64,000 nucleotides of DNA, from NCBI GenBank assembly GCA_021798335.1, contig JAJZMI010000052.1, positions 1 to 64,000 on the forward strand. The letters are read 5' to 3'. The translations under genes and the position numbers were made by a program. The notes beneath the pieces are model-generated. The model was not told the origin of the DNA, did not search any database, and saw only the letters and a program-made list of their open reading frames with translations. The DNA comes from Pseudomonadota bacterium (GTDB lineage: Bacteria; Pseudomonadota; Gammaproteobacteria; Steroidobacterales; Steroidobacteraceae). This document shows positions 7,538-17,419 of this stretch, one piece after another. Numbering within the stretch: position 1 is the stretch's first letter; each line of letters starts with the position of its first letter.

Positions 7538-8630
7538 ACGCCTCGCCCATCTGCGCGGGAAGCAGCAGCCGGCGCGCCTCGCCCGCACGGCGCGCATGTT
7601 CCACCGGGCCGGTCGCTTCGGCGACCTGACGCTCGATCCCCGTAGCCAGCAGAAAAGCCGCCTGGGTTGCGAAGCCCGCGACCTCCAGGCCGCATTTGAG
7701 CGCCGCTTCGGCGACGCGGGTGAAGTCCACCCAGGCCGTGATGTCCTGCACCCCGAGGTTGACGTACGGGTCATCATGCACGCGATGCTTGTAATGGCAC
7801 CGCAGCGTCCCGGCCAGGCGCTGGGGGTGATAGTAGTGCGCCCGCGGCAGCCCGTAATCGAACAGCAGCATTGCGCCGCGCTTCAGACAGTCCGCAATGC
7901 CCGCGAGCCACGGTCCTACGCGCAGGCAAATCTCGGACACGTAACCCTCGGGCAGCGGCGCGGGCCATTGTGCGGCGAGCCGAGTCCATTCCTGCGCAAG
8001 CGGCGGCTCCGGCGGCGCCGCGCGCTCGCGCAGCATCTGCCCGTCCACGGCCACGCCAAGCTCGAGGATCGCGCCGTTCTGAATGCGCAAGCGGCGGCAC
8101 GGCAGGGCATCGAGCACTTCGTTAGCGAGGATTACCCCGTCAATGGGCCGCTCGGGCAGCCGCTCGAGCCAAACCACCCGCTCGGCGAGCCCGGGCGGCA
8201 GCGCCGCGATGCGCCGGCGCTGCCGGTCCGCAAGCTCGGCGCTCACCTCCAGAATCGCGTATCGGTCAGGCAGGCAGTTGCGGGCGGCAAGCTCGCTCAG
8301 GACTGCGGCGGCCATGCGCCCGGTGCCCGCGCCGACCTCGAGGATCTCGCCACCGTGCTTGAGCAGCTGCGCACACTGCTCGGCGACACAGCGACTGAAG
8401 AGATCCGAGAATTCCGGCGCCGTCACGAAATCCCCGCCCGCGCCGATCTTGACGCTGCCGGCGCTGTAGTAGCCCAGGCCTGGCGCATACAGCGCCAGAT
8501 CCATGAACCGCTCGAAGGTCAACCAGCCGCCGGCGGCATGCGCCTCGAGGGCGATCCGCTCGGCCAGGGCATGGGAGTGCGCCGCTTCGTCAGCCGTCAG
8601 CGGCGGCGTCATAATGTCGCTCGAACTCAT
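7458..8630 (-). CDS. MidA/NDUFAF7-like SAM-dependent methyltransferase (COG1565)
   Basis: 390 aa. Family of protein-arginine methyltransferases; the mitochondrial member NDUFAF7 methylates a complex I subunit, while bacterial targets are poorly known. Visible landmarks: FMDLALYAPGLGYYS near residues 42-56, DFVTAPEFSDLF near 67-78, and the SAM-binding motif ILEVGAGTGRMAAAVL at about 95-110. VILANEVLDALPCRR and LLFDYGLPR follow. The start at 8630 faces the pteridine reductase start 20 bases away, so the two are divergent. The 3' end overlaps the peptidase gene by 80 bases. Confidence 0.88.
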   Translation of the reverse strand: MSSSDIMTPPLTADEAAHSHALAERIALEAHAAGGWLTFERFMDLALYAPGLGYYSAGSVKIGAGGDFVTAPEFSDLFSRCVAEQCAQLLKHGGEILEVGAGTGRMAAAVLSELAARNCLPDRYAILEVSAELADRQRRRIAALPPGLAERVVWLERLPERPIDGVILANEVLDALPCRRLRIQNGAILELGVAVDGQMLRERAAPPEPPLAQEWTRLAAQWPAPLPEGYVSEICLRVGPWLAGIADCLKRGAMLLFDYGLPRAHYYHPQRLAGTLRCHYKHRVHDDPYVNLGVQDITAWVDFTRVAEAALKCGLEVAGFATQAAFLLATGIERQVAEATGPVEHARRAGEARRLLLPAQMGEAFKVMALTRGLDVPLCGFSLQDLRGSL

Positions 8631-8650
8631 CCCCGAACCAGCCCCTGCCC

Positions 8651-9424
8651 ATGACCCACAGCCCTGACGATACCCGCACCGATGCTCCGCTTGCCGGCAA
8701 AACCGCCTTGGTCACCGGCGGCGCGCGCCGCCTCGGCGCGGTCATCGCGCGCGCGTTGCACGGCGCGGGCGCGCGGATCGTTCTGCACTATCGCAGCTCC
8801 GCCGACGCGGCTCAGGCGCTCGCCGACCAATTGAACAGCGTACGGGCCGGATCGGTGGTCCTTGCGGGCGCCGACCTGATCGCCCCCGAGGCAATCCCGA
8901 GGCTGGCCAAAACTGCGCAGGCGGCATTCGGGCGGCTCGACATCCTGGTCAATAACGCCTCGACCTTCTATCCAACGCCGGTCGGCAGCATCGACGAGCA
9001 TGCCTGGACCGATCTGATCGGCACCAATCTCAAGGCGCCGCTGTTCCTGGCGCAAGCGCTGAGCGACGCGCTGCGGGTCAATTCCGGTCTGATCCTGAAT
9101 CTCGTGGACATTCATGGCCTGCGCCCGCTGCGCCATCATGCGCTCTACAGCGTCGCCAAGGCGGGACTGATCATGCTCACCAAGTCGCTGGCGCGCGAGC
9201 TGGGCCCGCAAGTGCGCGTCAACGCCATCGCCCCCGGCCCGGTCATGTGGCCCGAGTCGGGCGTCGACGAGGCGCTGCGCCGGCGCATCATCGAACGCAC
9301 GGCGCTCAAGCGTGGCGGCTCGCCCGAGGATATCGCCCGCGCGGCGCTGTTCTTCGCGTGCGATGCCCCATTCGTGACGGGACAGATCCTCGCGGTCGAC
9401 GGCGGCCGCAGCGTCGGGTGGTAG
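8651..9424 (+). CDS. Pteridine reductase (SDR family, FolM/PTR1-like)
   Basis: 257 aa. Reduces pteridines, possibly dihydrofolate or dihydromonapterin, with NADPH. The cofactor motif TGGARRLG (residues 23-30) has the double arginine typical of PTR1/FolM rather than generic SDRs. NNAS, the catalytic YSVAK and VNAIAPGPVMWPE complete the fold. Convergent with folK five bases away; the folK-folB neighbourhood supports a role in folate/pterin metabolism. Whether it replaces dihydrofolate reductase cannot be decided here. Confidence 0.87.
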   Translation: MTHSPDDTRTDAPLAGKTALVTGGARRLGAVIARALHGAGARIVLHYRSSADAAQALADQLNSVRAGSVVLAGADLIAPEAIPRLAKTAQAAFGRLDILVNNASTFYPTPVGSIDEHAWTDLIGTNLKAPLFLAQALSDALRVNSGLILNLVDIHGLRPLRHHALYSVAKAGLIMLTKSLARELGPQVRVNAIAPGPVMWPESGVDEALRRRIIERTALKRGGSPEDIARAALFFACDAPFVTGQILAVDGGRSVGW

Positions 9425-9429
9425 CCCGC

Positions 9430-9933
9430 TCAAGTCCCGCCGCCCGCATTGCTCGCTGCAACGGGCACGAGCGGGTGCGCCGCGCGGTCGAATTGCCGCC
9501 ACAACTCCCCGATGGTCGAATGCACGGTCGGATGGACCAGAGACGGCGCGAGGTCCGCGAGCGGCCCGAGCATGTAGGCACGCTTCAGCAGGTCGGGACG
9601 GGGCAGGCGCAACGCCACGGCATCGACCACCCGATCGCCATACAAGAGGATGTCCAGATCCATCGTGCGCGGTGCCCAGCGCGGCGCCTCGCGAGCGCGT
9701 CCGCACAGCTCCTCGATGAAATGCAACCGCGCAACCACGTCCTCGACCGCAAGATCCGTGGGGAAACCGGCCACGAAGTTGATGAAGTCCGCCCCCTCGA
9801 ATCCGACGGCACGATTGCGGTACCAGGGCGAGAACCTGACGCCCGGAAAGTGCTTGCCGAGCTCGGCGCTCGCGAGCCCGAGGTGTCTCTCGGGCTCGAC
9901 GTTGCTGCCTGCCGCGACATAAACCTCAGGCAT
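9430..9933 (-). CDS. folK: 2-amino-4-hydroxy-6-hydroxymethyldihydropteridine pyrophosphokinase (HPPK)
   Basis: 167 aa. Transfers pyrophosphate from ATP to 6-hydroxymethyl-dihydropterin, the step before dihydropteroate synthase. Conserved parts: VYVAAGSNVEPERHL at the start, the loop FSPWYRNRAVG, FINFVAGF, and the signature RWAPRTMDLDILLYGD with two magnesium-binding aspartates. The start ATG at 9933 lies 10 bases after the folB stop, so folB-folK form one minus-strand unit. Confidence 0.94.
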   Translation of the reverse strand: MPEVYVAAGSNVEPERHLGLASAELGKHFPGVRFSPWYRNRAVGFEGADFINFVAGFPTDLAVEDVVARLHFIEELCGRAREAPRWAPRTMDLDILLYGDRVVDAVALRLPRPDLLKRAYMLGPLADLAPSLVHPTVHSTIGELWRQFDRAAHPLVPVAASNAGGGT

Positions 9934-9943
9934 TGCGCCCTGC

Positions 9944-10345
9944 TCAGCGCGCCGCAGCGCCGGCGGACGGATCCGCGCGGCGGCGCTCGATCGACACGCC
10001 GACGTCGCGCGAGTTGCGGATCGCGCCCGGTTTGTTGACCGACAGCCGCACCCAGTCCAGGGCGAACTCCTCGAGCAGCAGGACAGCCAGCCGCTGCGCC
10101 AGGGTCTCGACGAGTTTGAATTCGGACGCCTCGATGTACGCCAGCACCCGTTTGGCGACCCGCTTGTAGTCGACCGTGTCGGCCACCTCGTCCGAGGCCG
10201 ACGCCCGCGCGCAATCGACAGGCATCTCCAGATCAACCACCACGGTCTGCTTGACGCGCCGCTCCCAATCGATGAAACCGATGACACACTCGGCGGTCAG
10301 ACCCCGCAGAAAAATCCGGTCCCCCGCGGGGGGTGTGCTGGCCAT
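9944..10345 (-). CDS. folB: Dihydroneopterin aldolase
   Basis: 133 aa. Makes 6-hydroxymethyl-dihydropterin and glycolaldehyde from dihydroneopterin. Family features: IFLRGLTAECVIGFIDWER (substrate glutamate region), DYKRVAKRVL, FKLVETLAQRLA and VNKPGAIR, whose lysine is catalytic. ATG 10345 (MASTPPAG) gives the usual domain length plus a short tail; the longer open frame upstream is arginine-rich and lacks family similarity. It lies upstream of folK and downstream of tsaD on the same strand, after a 184-base gap with a hairpin. Confidence 0.92.
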   Translation of the reverse strand: MASTPPAGDRIFLRGLTAECVIGFIDWERRVKQTVVVDLEMPVDCARASASDEVADTVDYKRVAKRVLAYIEASEFKLVETLAQRLAVLLLEEFALDWVRLSVNKPGAIRNSRDVGVSIERRRADPSAGAAAR

Positions 10346-10446
10346 ACTCACTCTGCAACCCTCTGTTTGCGATCGTAGTTCCGCGGTCCGCAATCCGGGA
10401 AACCGCCGCCCGCGCGGCCCTAAATCTCGCCCTCGCAGCCTACAGG

Positions 10447-10468
10447 CGTTCGCCGCGGGCGGCGAACG
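10447..10468 (-). terminator. Hairpin between tsaD and folB
   Basis: Perfect 9-bp arms CGTTCGCCG and CGGCGAACG around a 4-base CGGG loop, 62 bases beyond the tsaD stop. There is no T-run, so termination is only a possibility. Confidence 0.3.
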
Positions 10469-10529
10469 GCTCACCGGGTCCGCTCGCCCCCGACACCCGT
10501 AAGCCAAGCGCTGCGCGCCGCATGGGATC

Positions 10530-11585
10530 TCACGGCGATCCGAGGGAAGCTTCCCGGCTCGAGGCTCCCGCTGCAACCGGCGCCAACGACTCGATCGGCC
10601 AGTGCGCGCGCGCCTCGATCGCCAATCCTTGATGCGCTCCGGCGCGCAGCCGCAGCAGGCCGGCCATCGCGATCATGGCGGCATTGTCGGTGCAGAACTC
10701 GATACGAGGATAGTACACGCGCGCACCACGATGGGCCGCCGCCGCGGCCAGCGCCGCGCGCAGGCTGAGATTGGCGCTCACGCCGCCCGAGACCACCAGG
10801 GTGTCGAGACCGGTCTGCTCGAGCGCCCGCTCGGCCTTGACGGTGAGCGTCTCGATGATTGCATCCTGAACGCCCCGAGCCACGTCGGCCTCGAGGCGGG
10901 GGTCGAGCGCTCGGCCACGCACCGCATGCTGCACCGCGGTCTTGAGCCCCGAGAAACTGAACTCGAGGCCAGGGCGGTCCAACATCGGGCGCGGGAACTG
11001 GAATACGCCGGGCACACCCGCACCAGCCAGGCGTGCGAGTTCGGGACCTCCCGGGTAGGGCAGTCCGAGAAGCTTGGCGGTCTTGTCGAAAGCCTCTCCG
11101 GCCGCATCATCGCGGGTATCCCCGAGAATGCGATAGCGGCCAACACCGCGAACTTCGATCAACTGGGTATGTCCGCCCGAGACCAGCAGAGCAACGTGCG
11201 GAAAGGGCGGGGGCTGCGGCTCGAGCAATGGCGCGAGCAGATGCCCCTCGAGGTGATGCACCGCCACGGCCGGAATGCCCCAGGCATAGGCCAAGCTCCG
11301 CCCAAGCGCCGCACCGGTGAGCAGCGCGCCGATCAGGCCGGGACCGGCGGTGTACGCCACGCCGCAGAGACTGTCTGTGCCGCCTCCGGCCGTCTCGAGG
11401 GCCCGGCGGACCAGAGGCAGGAGCTTGCGCACATGGTCCCGGGAGGCCAGCTCCGGCACCACACCGCCATAGGCTCGATGGACCTCGACCTGGCTGTACA
11501 GCTCGTGCGCGAGCAGACCGTCGGTTTCGTCCAGGATCGCCGCGGCGCTTTCGTCGCACGAGGACTCGATCGCCAGCACACGCAT
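10530..11585 (-). CDS. tsaD: tRNA N6-adenosine threonylcarbamoyltransferase TsaD (YgjD/Kae1)
   Basis: 351 aa. Transfers the threonylcarbamoyl group to A37 of ANN-decoding tRNAs together with TsaB and TsaE. Typical start [12 protein letters not shown]; metal-binding HxxxH at His111/His115 (HHLEGH), [10 protein letters not shown], and [17 protein letters not shown] 11585 is used because the upstream residues (MRQRQK) are outside the family. It is divergent from rpsU, the classic gammaproteobacterial arrangement. Confidence 0.96.
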   Translation of the reverse strand: MRVLAIESSCDESAAAILDETDGLLAHELYSQVEVHRAYGGVVPELASRDHVRKLLPLVRRALETAGGGTDSLCGVAYTAGPGLIGALLTGAALGRSLAYAWGIPAVAVHHLEGHLLAPLLEPQPPPFPHVALLVSGGHTQLIEVRGVGRYRILGDTRDDAAGEAFDKTAKLLGLPYPGGPELARLAGAGVPGVFQFPRPMLDRPGLEFSFSGLKTAVQHAVRGRALDPRLEADVARGVQDAIIETLTVKAERALEQTGLDTLVVSGGVSANLSLRAALAAAAAHRGARVYYPRIEFCTDNAAMIAMAGLLRLRAGAHQGLAIEARAHWPIESLAPVAAGASSREASLGSP

Positions 11586-11588
11586 TTT

Positions 11589-11617
11589 TTGCCTTTGCCT
11601 CAAGCCTCAACTAGAAT
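11589..11617 (+). promoter_or_regulatory. Sigma-70 promoter candidate for the rpsU-dnaG-rpoD operon
   Basis: -35 TTGCCT (11589-11594, 4/6), 17-base spacer, -10 TAGAAT (11612-11617, 5/6). It lies immediately after the divergent tsaD start codon and about 107 bases upstream of rpsU, where the macromolecular synthesis operon promoter is expected. Confidence 0.5.
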
Positions 11618-11723
11618 TGCGCGCCCATTTGCCGCCCCCCGAATCCCGCCGCGGCGCGCTCCTGATACAGTCCATGCGCGCGGGCGTCTCGGGGTTCGGT
11701 TCCAAGAACGTTCAGAGGTTTCG

Positions 11724-11933
11724 ATGCCGAGCGTCCGTATCCGTGAAAACGAGTATTTCGATGCCGCCTTGCGGCGTTTCAAGCGCGCCTGTGAAAAGGC
11801 CGGCATCCTCACGGAGCTGCGCCGGCGCGAATTCTACGAGAAGCCGACCCAGGAGCGGAAACGCAAGAAGGCCGCGGCGATCAAGCGGCACATGAAGCGC
11901 GTCTCGCGCGAGGGTATGCGGCCCGCGCGCTGA
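11724..11933 (+). CDS. rpsU: 30S ribosomal protein S21
   Basis: 69 aa, close to the usual 71. A small basic protein of the 30S platform involved in initiation. Sequence [20 protein letters not shown] with the basic tail [13 protein letters not shown] is diagnostic. A GAGG site lies 7 bases upstream. First gene of the macromolecular synthesis operon, followed by yqeY 18 bases later. Confidence 0.97.
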   Translation: MPSVRIRENEYFDAALRRFKRACEKAGILTELRRREFYEKPTQERKRKKAAAIKRHMKRVSREGMRPAR

Positions 11934-11951
11934 GGTGAGGAACGGCCCCGT

Positions 11952-12407
11952 ATGACGCTCAAGGAACGTATCATCGATGATATGAAGAGCGCGATGCGCT
12001 CAGGCGAGAAAGAGCGGCTCGCCACGATCCGCATGGCCCTGGCCGCGATCAAGCAGCGCGAGGTCGACGAGCGCATAACGCTCGACGATGGGCAGGTGCT
12101 CGGTCTGCTCGAGAAAATGATCAAGCAGCGCAAGGAAGCGATCACTCAATTCGAGGCCGGCGCGCGCGCCGATCTGGTCGCCAAGGAGCGCGGCGAAATT
12201 GCCGTGCTCGAGCAGTATCTGCCGACGCAGATGAGCGATAGCGAGATCGATGCCCTCATTGCCCAGGTCATCGCGGCCAGCGGCGCGACCTCGGTCAGGG
12301 ACATGGGCAAGGTCATGACTGCGGTCAAAGCGCAGGCGCAGGGCCGCGTCGACATGAGCGTGGTCGGCGCACGGGTGCGCGAACAGCTGGGCCGCCAGCA
12401 GAGCTAG
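11952..12407 (+). CDS. yqeY: YqeY/GatB-related tRNA amidotransferase-like protein
   Basis: 151 aa. Related to the tail domain of the GatB subunit of Asp/Glu-tRNA amidotransferase; the function of the stand-alone form is not settled. Typical pieces are MTLKERIIDDMKSAMRSGEK, TIRMALAAIKQREVDER, LLEKMIKQRKEAI, the YLPTQMSDSEI linker and GKVMTAVKAQAQGRVD. It sits between rpsU and dnaG, as in many proteobacteria; GAGGTGAGGA occurs upstream of the ATG. Confidence 0.93.
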   Translation: MTLKERIIDDMKSAMRSGEKERLATIRMALAAIKQREVDERITLDDGQVLGLLEKMIKQRKEAITQFEAGARADLVAKERGEIAVLEQYLPTQMSDSEIDALIAQVIAASGATSVRDMGKVMTAVKAQAQGRVDMSVVGARVREQLGRQQS

Positions 12408-12463
12408 TCAAGGCCATCATCCCCCAGCGCTTCATCGACGAGCTGATCGCCCGCACGGATATC

Positions 12464-14200
12464 GTGGAGGTGGTCGGCTCGCGCGTGCCACTCACCAAGG
12501 CTGGCCGCGAATACAAGGCCTGCTGCCCGTTCCATACCGAGAAAACGGCATCATTCTGGGTCAGTCCCGAGAAGCAGTTCTATTACTGCTTCGGCTGCGG
12601 CGCGCACGGAACGGCGCTGCGATTCCTGATGGATTATGACCACATGACTTTCCCGGAAGCGGTGGAGGATCTGGCCGCCCGGCTCGGTCTGACCGTGCCG
12701 CACGAGGGTGGCGGTGGGGCGGATCCCCGGGACACCGCGCTATACGATCTGATGGGCCGGGTCGCCGACCTCTACGCGCAGCGCCTGGCGCATGATCCGC
12801 GGGCGCGCCGCTACCTGACCGAGCGCGGCGTGAGCACCGAAGTTGTACAACGCTTCGGTTTGGGCTATGCGCCGGACGCCTGGGATACTCTGCTGAAGCG
12901 CTTCGGAGCCGGCGAATCCGAACGCCATGCGTTGCTCCAGGCGGGCCTGATCATCGAGCGCGAGCGGGTCGCGGGAGCCGCCGAGCGTCACTATGACCGC
13001 TTTCGGGACCGGATCATGTTTCCGATCCGGGACAGCCGCGGACGAGTCATCGCCTTCGGCGGGCGAGTCATCGACCGCGGCGAACCCAAATACTTGAATT
13101 CCCCAGAAACGTCGCTATTTCACAAGGGCCGGGAATTGTACGGCCTGTATGAATCCCGCAGTGGCGGGACCCTCGAGCGGTTGCTCGTGGTCGAGGGGTA
13201 CATGGATGTCGTACGGCTGCATCAGGCCGGAATCACATACGCCGTCGCAACACTGGGGACGGCGACGACGACCGAGCACCTCAAGCGCATATTCCGGCTG
13301 GTACGCGCGGCGGTCTTCGGCTTCGACGGCGATCGAGCCGGCCGCGCGGCCGCGTGGCGCGCGTTGCAGCATGCCCTGCCCGAGGCTCGCGAAGGGCGCG
13401 AGATCCGCTTCCTGTTCCTACCCGAGGGACACGATCCGGACACCTTGGTCGGCGAAGAGGGCCGGGAAGCCTTCGAGCGGCGCCTCGAGGCCGCCCTGCC
13501 CTTGTCGGAGTACCTCGTACGAGAGTTGTCCGGTCAGTCGGATTTGGCGCATGCTGACGGACGTGCCCGGCTGGCTGAGGCGGCCCGACCGCTGATCGCC
13601 CAGGTCCCCCCCGGGGTATACCGGGAACTGCTGATCGCCCGAATAGCCGAAGTAGTGGGTTTGCCGGCCTTGCGGCTCGCTGAGCTTTGGCACAGCGGCG
13701 CTGCGGCGGCAGAGCCCACGGCGCCGCCGCCCCTCCCGCCGCGCGCGGCGCGCAGCGCCGGCCGGGGCGGTCTGGTTCGACAAGCGCTGGCGCGGCTGGT
13801 GCGCTTTCCGGCGACGGCCGCCGCCGTCACGGACGCGCAGCGTGATGCGCTCACGCGCTGCGAAGAGCCGGGCGCGGATTTACTGCGCGCCGTACTGGAT
13901 GATTTGCGCTCGCAGCCGTTACAGATCTCAGCGCAGCTGATCGAGCGCTGGCGGGATCGACCGGGCGGCGAGCATCTCACGCGCCTGCTCGAGCGCGAGG
14001 CGATGCTCGAGGACCCCGCAGCCGCGGCAGTAGAGCTGCAGGCAGCGCTGCGCAAGCTGGCCGCGCGTGTGGGCGAACAGCGTCTGAAGGTGCTCGAGAT
14101 GAAGAGTAAGACGAGTCGACTGAGCGACGAAGAATTGAAAGAAATTCAAGAACTTACGACAGAACGACCCCTGCAGCGCGAAGGGCCGCCGGAACGGTGA
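12464..14200 (+). CDS. dnaG: DNA primase DnaG
   Basis: 578 aa from the first standard start (GTG 12464). Synthesises RNA primers at the replication fork with DnaB. Zinc-binding motif CPFH...CFGC at residues 21-45; Toprim domain with LLVVEGYMDVVRL and FGFDGDRAGRAA; a helical C-terminal DnaB-binding region with an Ala/Pro-rich linker near 410-430. Oddity: the frame is open upstream, and bases 12416-12463 encode IIPQRFIDELIARTDI, a good match to the conserved DnaG N-terminus, yet no ATG, GTG or TTG precedes it in frame. An ATC at 12419 lies 5 bases after AAGG (12410-12413), so a non-standard start or a sequence error is likely. Part of the rpsU operon. Confidence 0.95.
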   Translation: MEVVGSRVPLTKAGREYKACCPFHTEKTASFWVSPEKQFYYCFGCGAHGTALRFLMDYDHMTFPEAVEDLAARLGLTVPHEGGGGADPRDTALYDLMGRVADLYAQRLAHDPRARRYLTERGVSTEVVQRFGLGYAPDAWDTLLKRFGAGESERHALLQAGLIIERERVAGAAERHYDRFRDRIMFPIRDSRGRVIAFGGRVIDRGEPKYLNSPETSLFHKGRELYGLYESRSGGTLERLLVVEGYMDVVRLHQAGITYAVATLGTATTTEHLKRIFRLVRAAVFGFDGDRAGRAAAWRALQHALPEAREGREIRFLFLPEGHDPDTLVGEEGREAFERRLEAALPLSEYLVRELSGQSDLAHADGRARLAEAARPLIAQVPPGVYRELLIARIAEVVGLPALRLAELWHSGAAAAEPTAPPPLPPRAARSAGRGGLVRQALARLVRFPATAAAVTDAQRDALTRCEEPGADLLRAVLDDLRSQPLQISAQLIERWRDRPGGEHLTRLLEREAMLEDPAAAAVELQAALRKLAARVGEQRLKVLEMKSKTSRLSDEELKEIQELTTERPLQREGPPER

Positions 14201-14202
14201 AC

Positions 14203-14231
14203 TTGTGATGGCAAATAGAGCCTCATACACT
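14203..14231 (+). promoter_or_regulatory. Possible internal promoter upstream of rpoD
   Basis: TTGTGA (14203-14208, 4/6), 17-base spacer, TACACT (14226-14231, 4/6), in the 118-base gap between dnaG and rpoD. Internal rpoD promoters are known in E. coli; here it is only a sequence match. Confidence 0.35.
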
Positions 14232-14318
14232 AGGTGAATTTACTTTGGCGCCCCTTGAGTCCGCCTCGATCCGCCTGCACATAAGGGGTCGAGGCCCCGC
14301 CAACATCTCCGAGATTCA

Positions 14319-16388
<2,070 letters not shown>

Positions 16389-16392
16389 GCGG

Positions 16393-16412
16393 GCCCCGGG
16401 CGCGCCCGGGGC
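16393..16412. terminator. Perfect 20-bp palindrome between convergent rpoD and DUF4404 gene
   Basis: GCCCCGGGCG/CGCCCGGGGC lies between the rpoD stop (16388) and the stop codon of the convergent gene (16412-16414). It can form an 8-bp GC hairpin with a CGCG loop in either transcript. The location suits a bidirectional terminator, but no T-run is present. Confidence 0.45.
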
Positions 16413-16687
16413 TAGATCCCGAGCTTGCCCAGTGCGTCGATCAGCTGGCGCAGCAGTTCTGCAAGCCCCGGATGCTCGGTCTGGAAGCGCACCGCAAGGG
16501 ATTCCAGATGGGGGACGTGGCCGGCCGCATCACCGGTCCCGCGGCCCAAGGCCCGCCCAATGTCCCGCACCAGCGCCCCGAGCAGGCGACGGGACTCTGC
16601 GTCGATCGACCCCGCCTGGCTCAGCCGCTCGTGAACCCGCGCCAGCAGCTCGCGGAGACTCTCTTCGCTCGTGCGCCCTTGGCTCAT
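16412..16687 (-). CDS. Small DUF4404-like protein
   Basis: 91 aa. Helical, soluble, no signal peptide. LRELLARVHERLSQAG at the start and AVRFQTEHPGLAELLRQLIDALGKLGI at the end resemble the DUF4404 family, whose function is unknown. The ATG at 16687 has a CGGAG site 7 bases upstream, which supports this over the longer frame starting at 16732. Convergent with rpoD. Confidence 0.7.
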   Translation of the reverse strand: MSQGRTSEESLRELLARVHERLSQAGSIDAESRRLLGALVRDIGRALGRGTGDAAGHVPHLESLAVRFQTEHPGLAELLRQLIDALGKLGI

Positions 16688-17065
16688 CGACTGCTCCGAT
16701 GGAAACTCCCCGTGGATTGTAGCCGAGTTCACCGGCCGGCAACGGGACGACGTGGACTCCCATGCCCGGACACAGTTGGGCGGTCAAGGGCGAAATCCCG
16801 TGGGCGGGACCGACTGTCAGATCGCGCGATGCGGGCAAGAGGACGCGCGGCTGTCGTTCGCCGTCCTGGGGGGAACGCGGGACCGTCCCGCTCGCCTTGA
16901 CTCGCAGCGCGCCGGCGCCTTCGAAAAACAGGGCCTGATCCGGGACTCCCGGGCAACTGGATCCACCGGTCCACGCATTCGTTCAATGGCCGCAGCGCCG
17001 CTCACGAAATACCTGGTACCGCGCCCTCGGCGGATGCCGCTGCTAGAATGCGCACCCTCCCGGAC
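16688..17065. other. 378-base region upstream of the tRNA gene; no gene recognised
   Basis: Open frames here on both strands are arginine-rich and resemble no family. A -10-like TAGAAT at 17044-17049, followed by a GC-rich stretch, lies 16 bases before the tRNA and may be its promoter; no good -35 was found. Confidence 0.5.
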
Positions 17066-17138
17066 GGGCCTGTAGCACAGCGGTTAGTGCAGGGGACTCA
17101 TAATCCCTTGGTCGTAGGTTCGAATCCTACCAGGCCCA
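17066..17138 (+). tRNA. ileX: tRNA with CAU anticodon, tRNA-Ile2 (lysidine type) likely
   Basis: 73-base cloverleaf: acceptor GGGCCTG/CAGGCCC with discriminator A, D-stem GCAC/GTGC, anticodon stem GGGGA/TCCCT, loop CTCATAA (anticodon 17099-17101), T-stem GTAGG/CCTAC with TTCGAAT. The CCA end is not encoded (CT follows the A). From the D-arm to the variable loop, particularly GACTCATAATC and TTGGTCG, it is closer to E. coli tRNA-Ile(CAU) than to elongator tRNA-Met. TilS would therefore modify C34 to lysidine for AUA decoding. Met identity is the alternative. Confidence 0.85.
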
Positions 17139-17142
17139 CTGT

Positions 17143-17307
17143 ATCCCCATGGCTCTGTTCGCAAAACGTATTGATGCGGACAGGCTATTTGCCGTTTTTG
17201 CGGCAAAAATAGGTGCAAAATCAGCACCCGCACTCAGGGCTGTAAGCTATTGAGTTTATTGCTTTAATGAGAGAATCAATACGTTTTGATAACAGAGCCA
17301 TCCCCAT
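17143..17307. mobile_element. 149-bp MITE-like element with 25-bp inverted repeats and 8-bp target duplication
   Basis: The element spans 17151-17299. The left end begins GGCTCTGTTCGCAAAACG (17151-17175); the right end (17275-17299) is its reverse complement with 23 of 25 positions matching (CG replaced by AT in the middle). Direct repeats ATCCCCAT flank it exactly at 17143-17150 and 17300-17307. It contains no coding capacity, only an internal TGCCG-TTTTT-GCGGCA hairpin. The ends resemble GGCTCTGTT-type termini of transposases producing 8-bp duplications (IS6- or IS1595-like), but the family is not proven. It is more AT-rich than its surroundings and sits 4 bases after the tRNA. Confidence 0.85.
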
Positions 17308-17349
17308 CCAGACCGCTTCGGCTGTCAAATACGCTTTGAAACTCAATAG
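17247..17349. repeat. Separated 11-bp inverted repeat straddling the element boundary
   Basis: CTATTGAGTTT at 17247-17257, inside the small element, is exactly complementary to AAACTCAATAG at 17339-17349 outside it. It could be chance, or a relic of an earlier or nested insertion. Confidence 0.4.
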
Positions 17350-17419
17350 ATTCGCGACCGTCACGAGATCGTCCCGCTTCACTGAGCGTCAAATGCCGAT
17401 GGCGCGCTGAGCGGGACGC

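Noticed and set aside
17151-17175. Identity of the element end with IS6100/IS26
   Set aside because: Only the first bases (GGCTCTGTT) agree; the following bases and the long 25-bp repeat differ, so a family name would be a guess.
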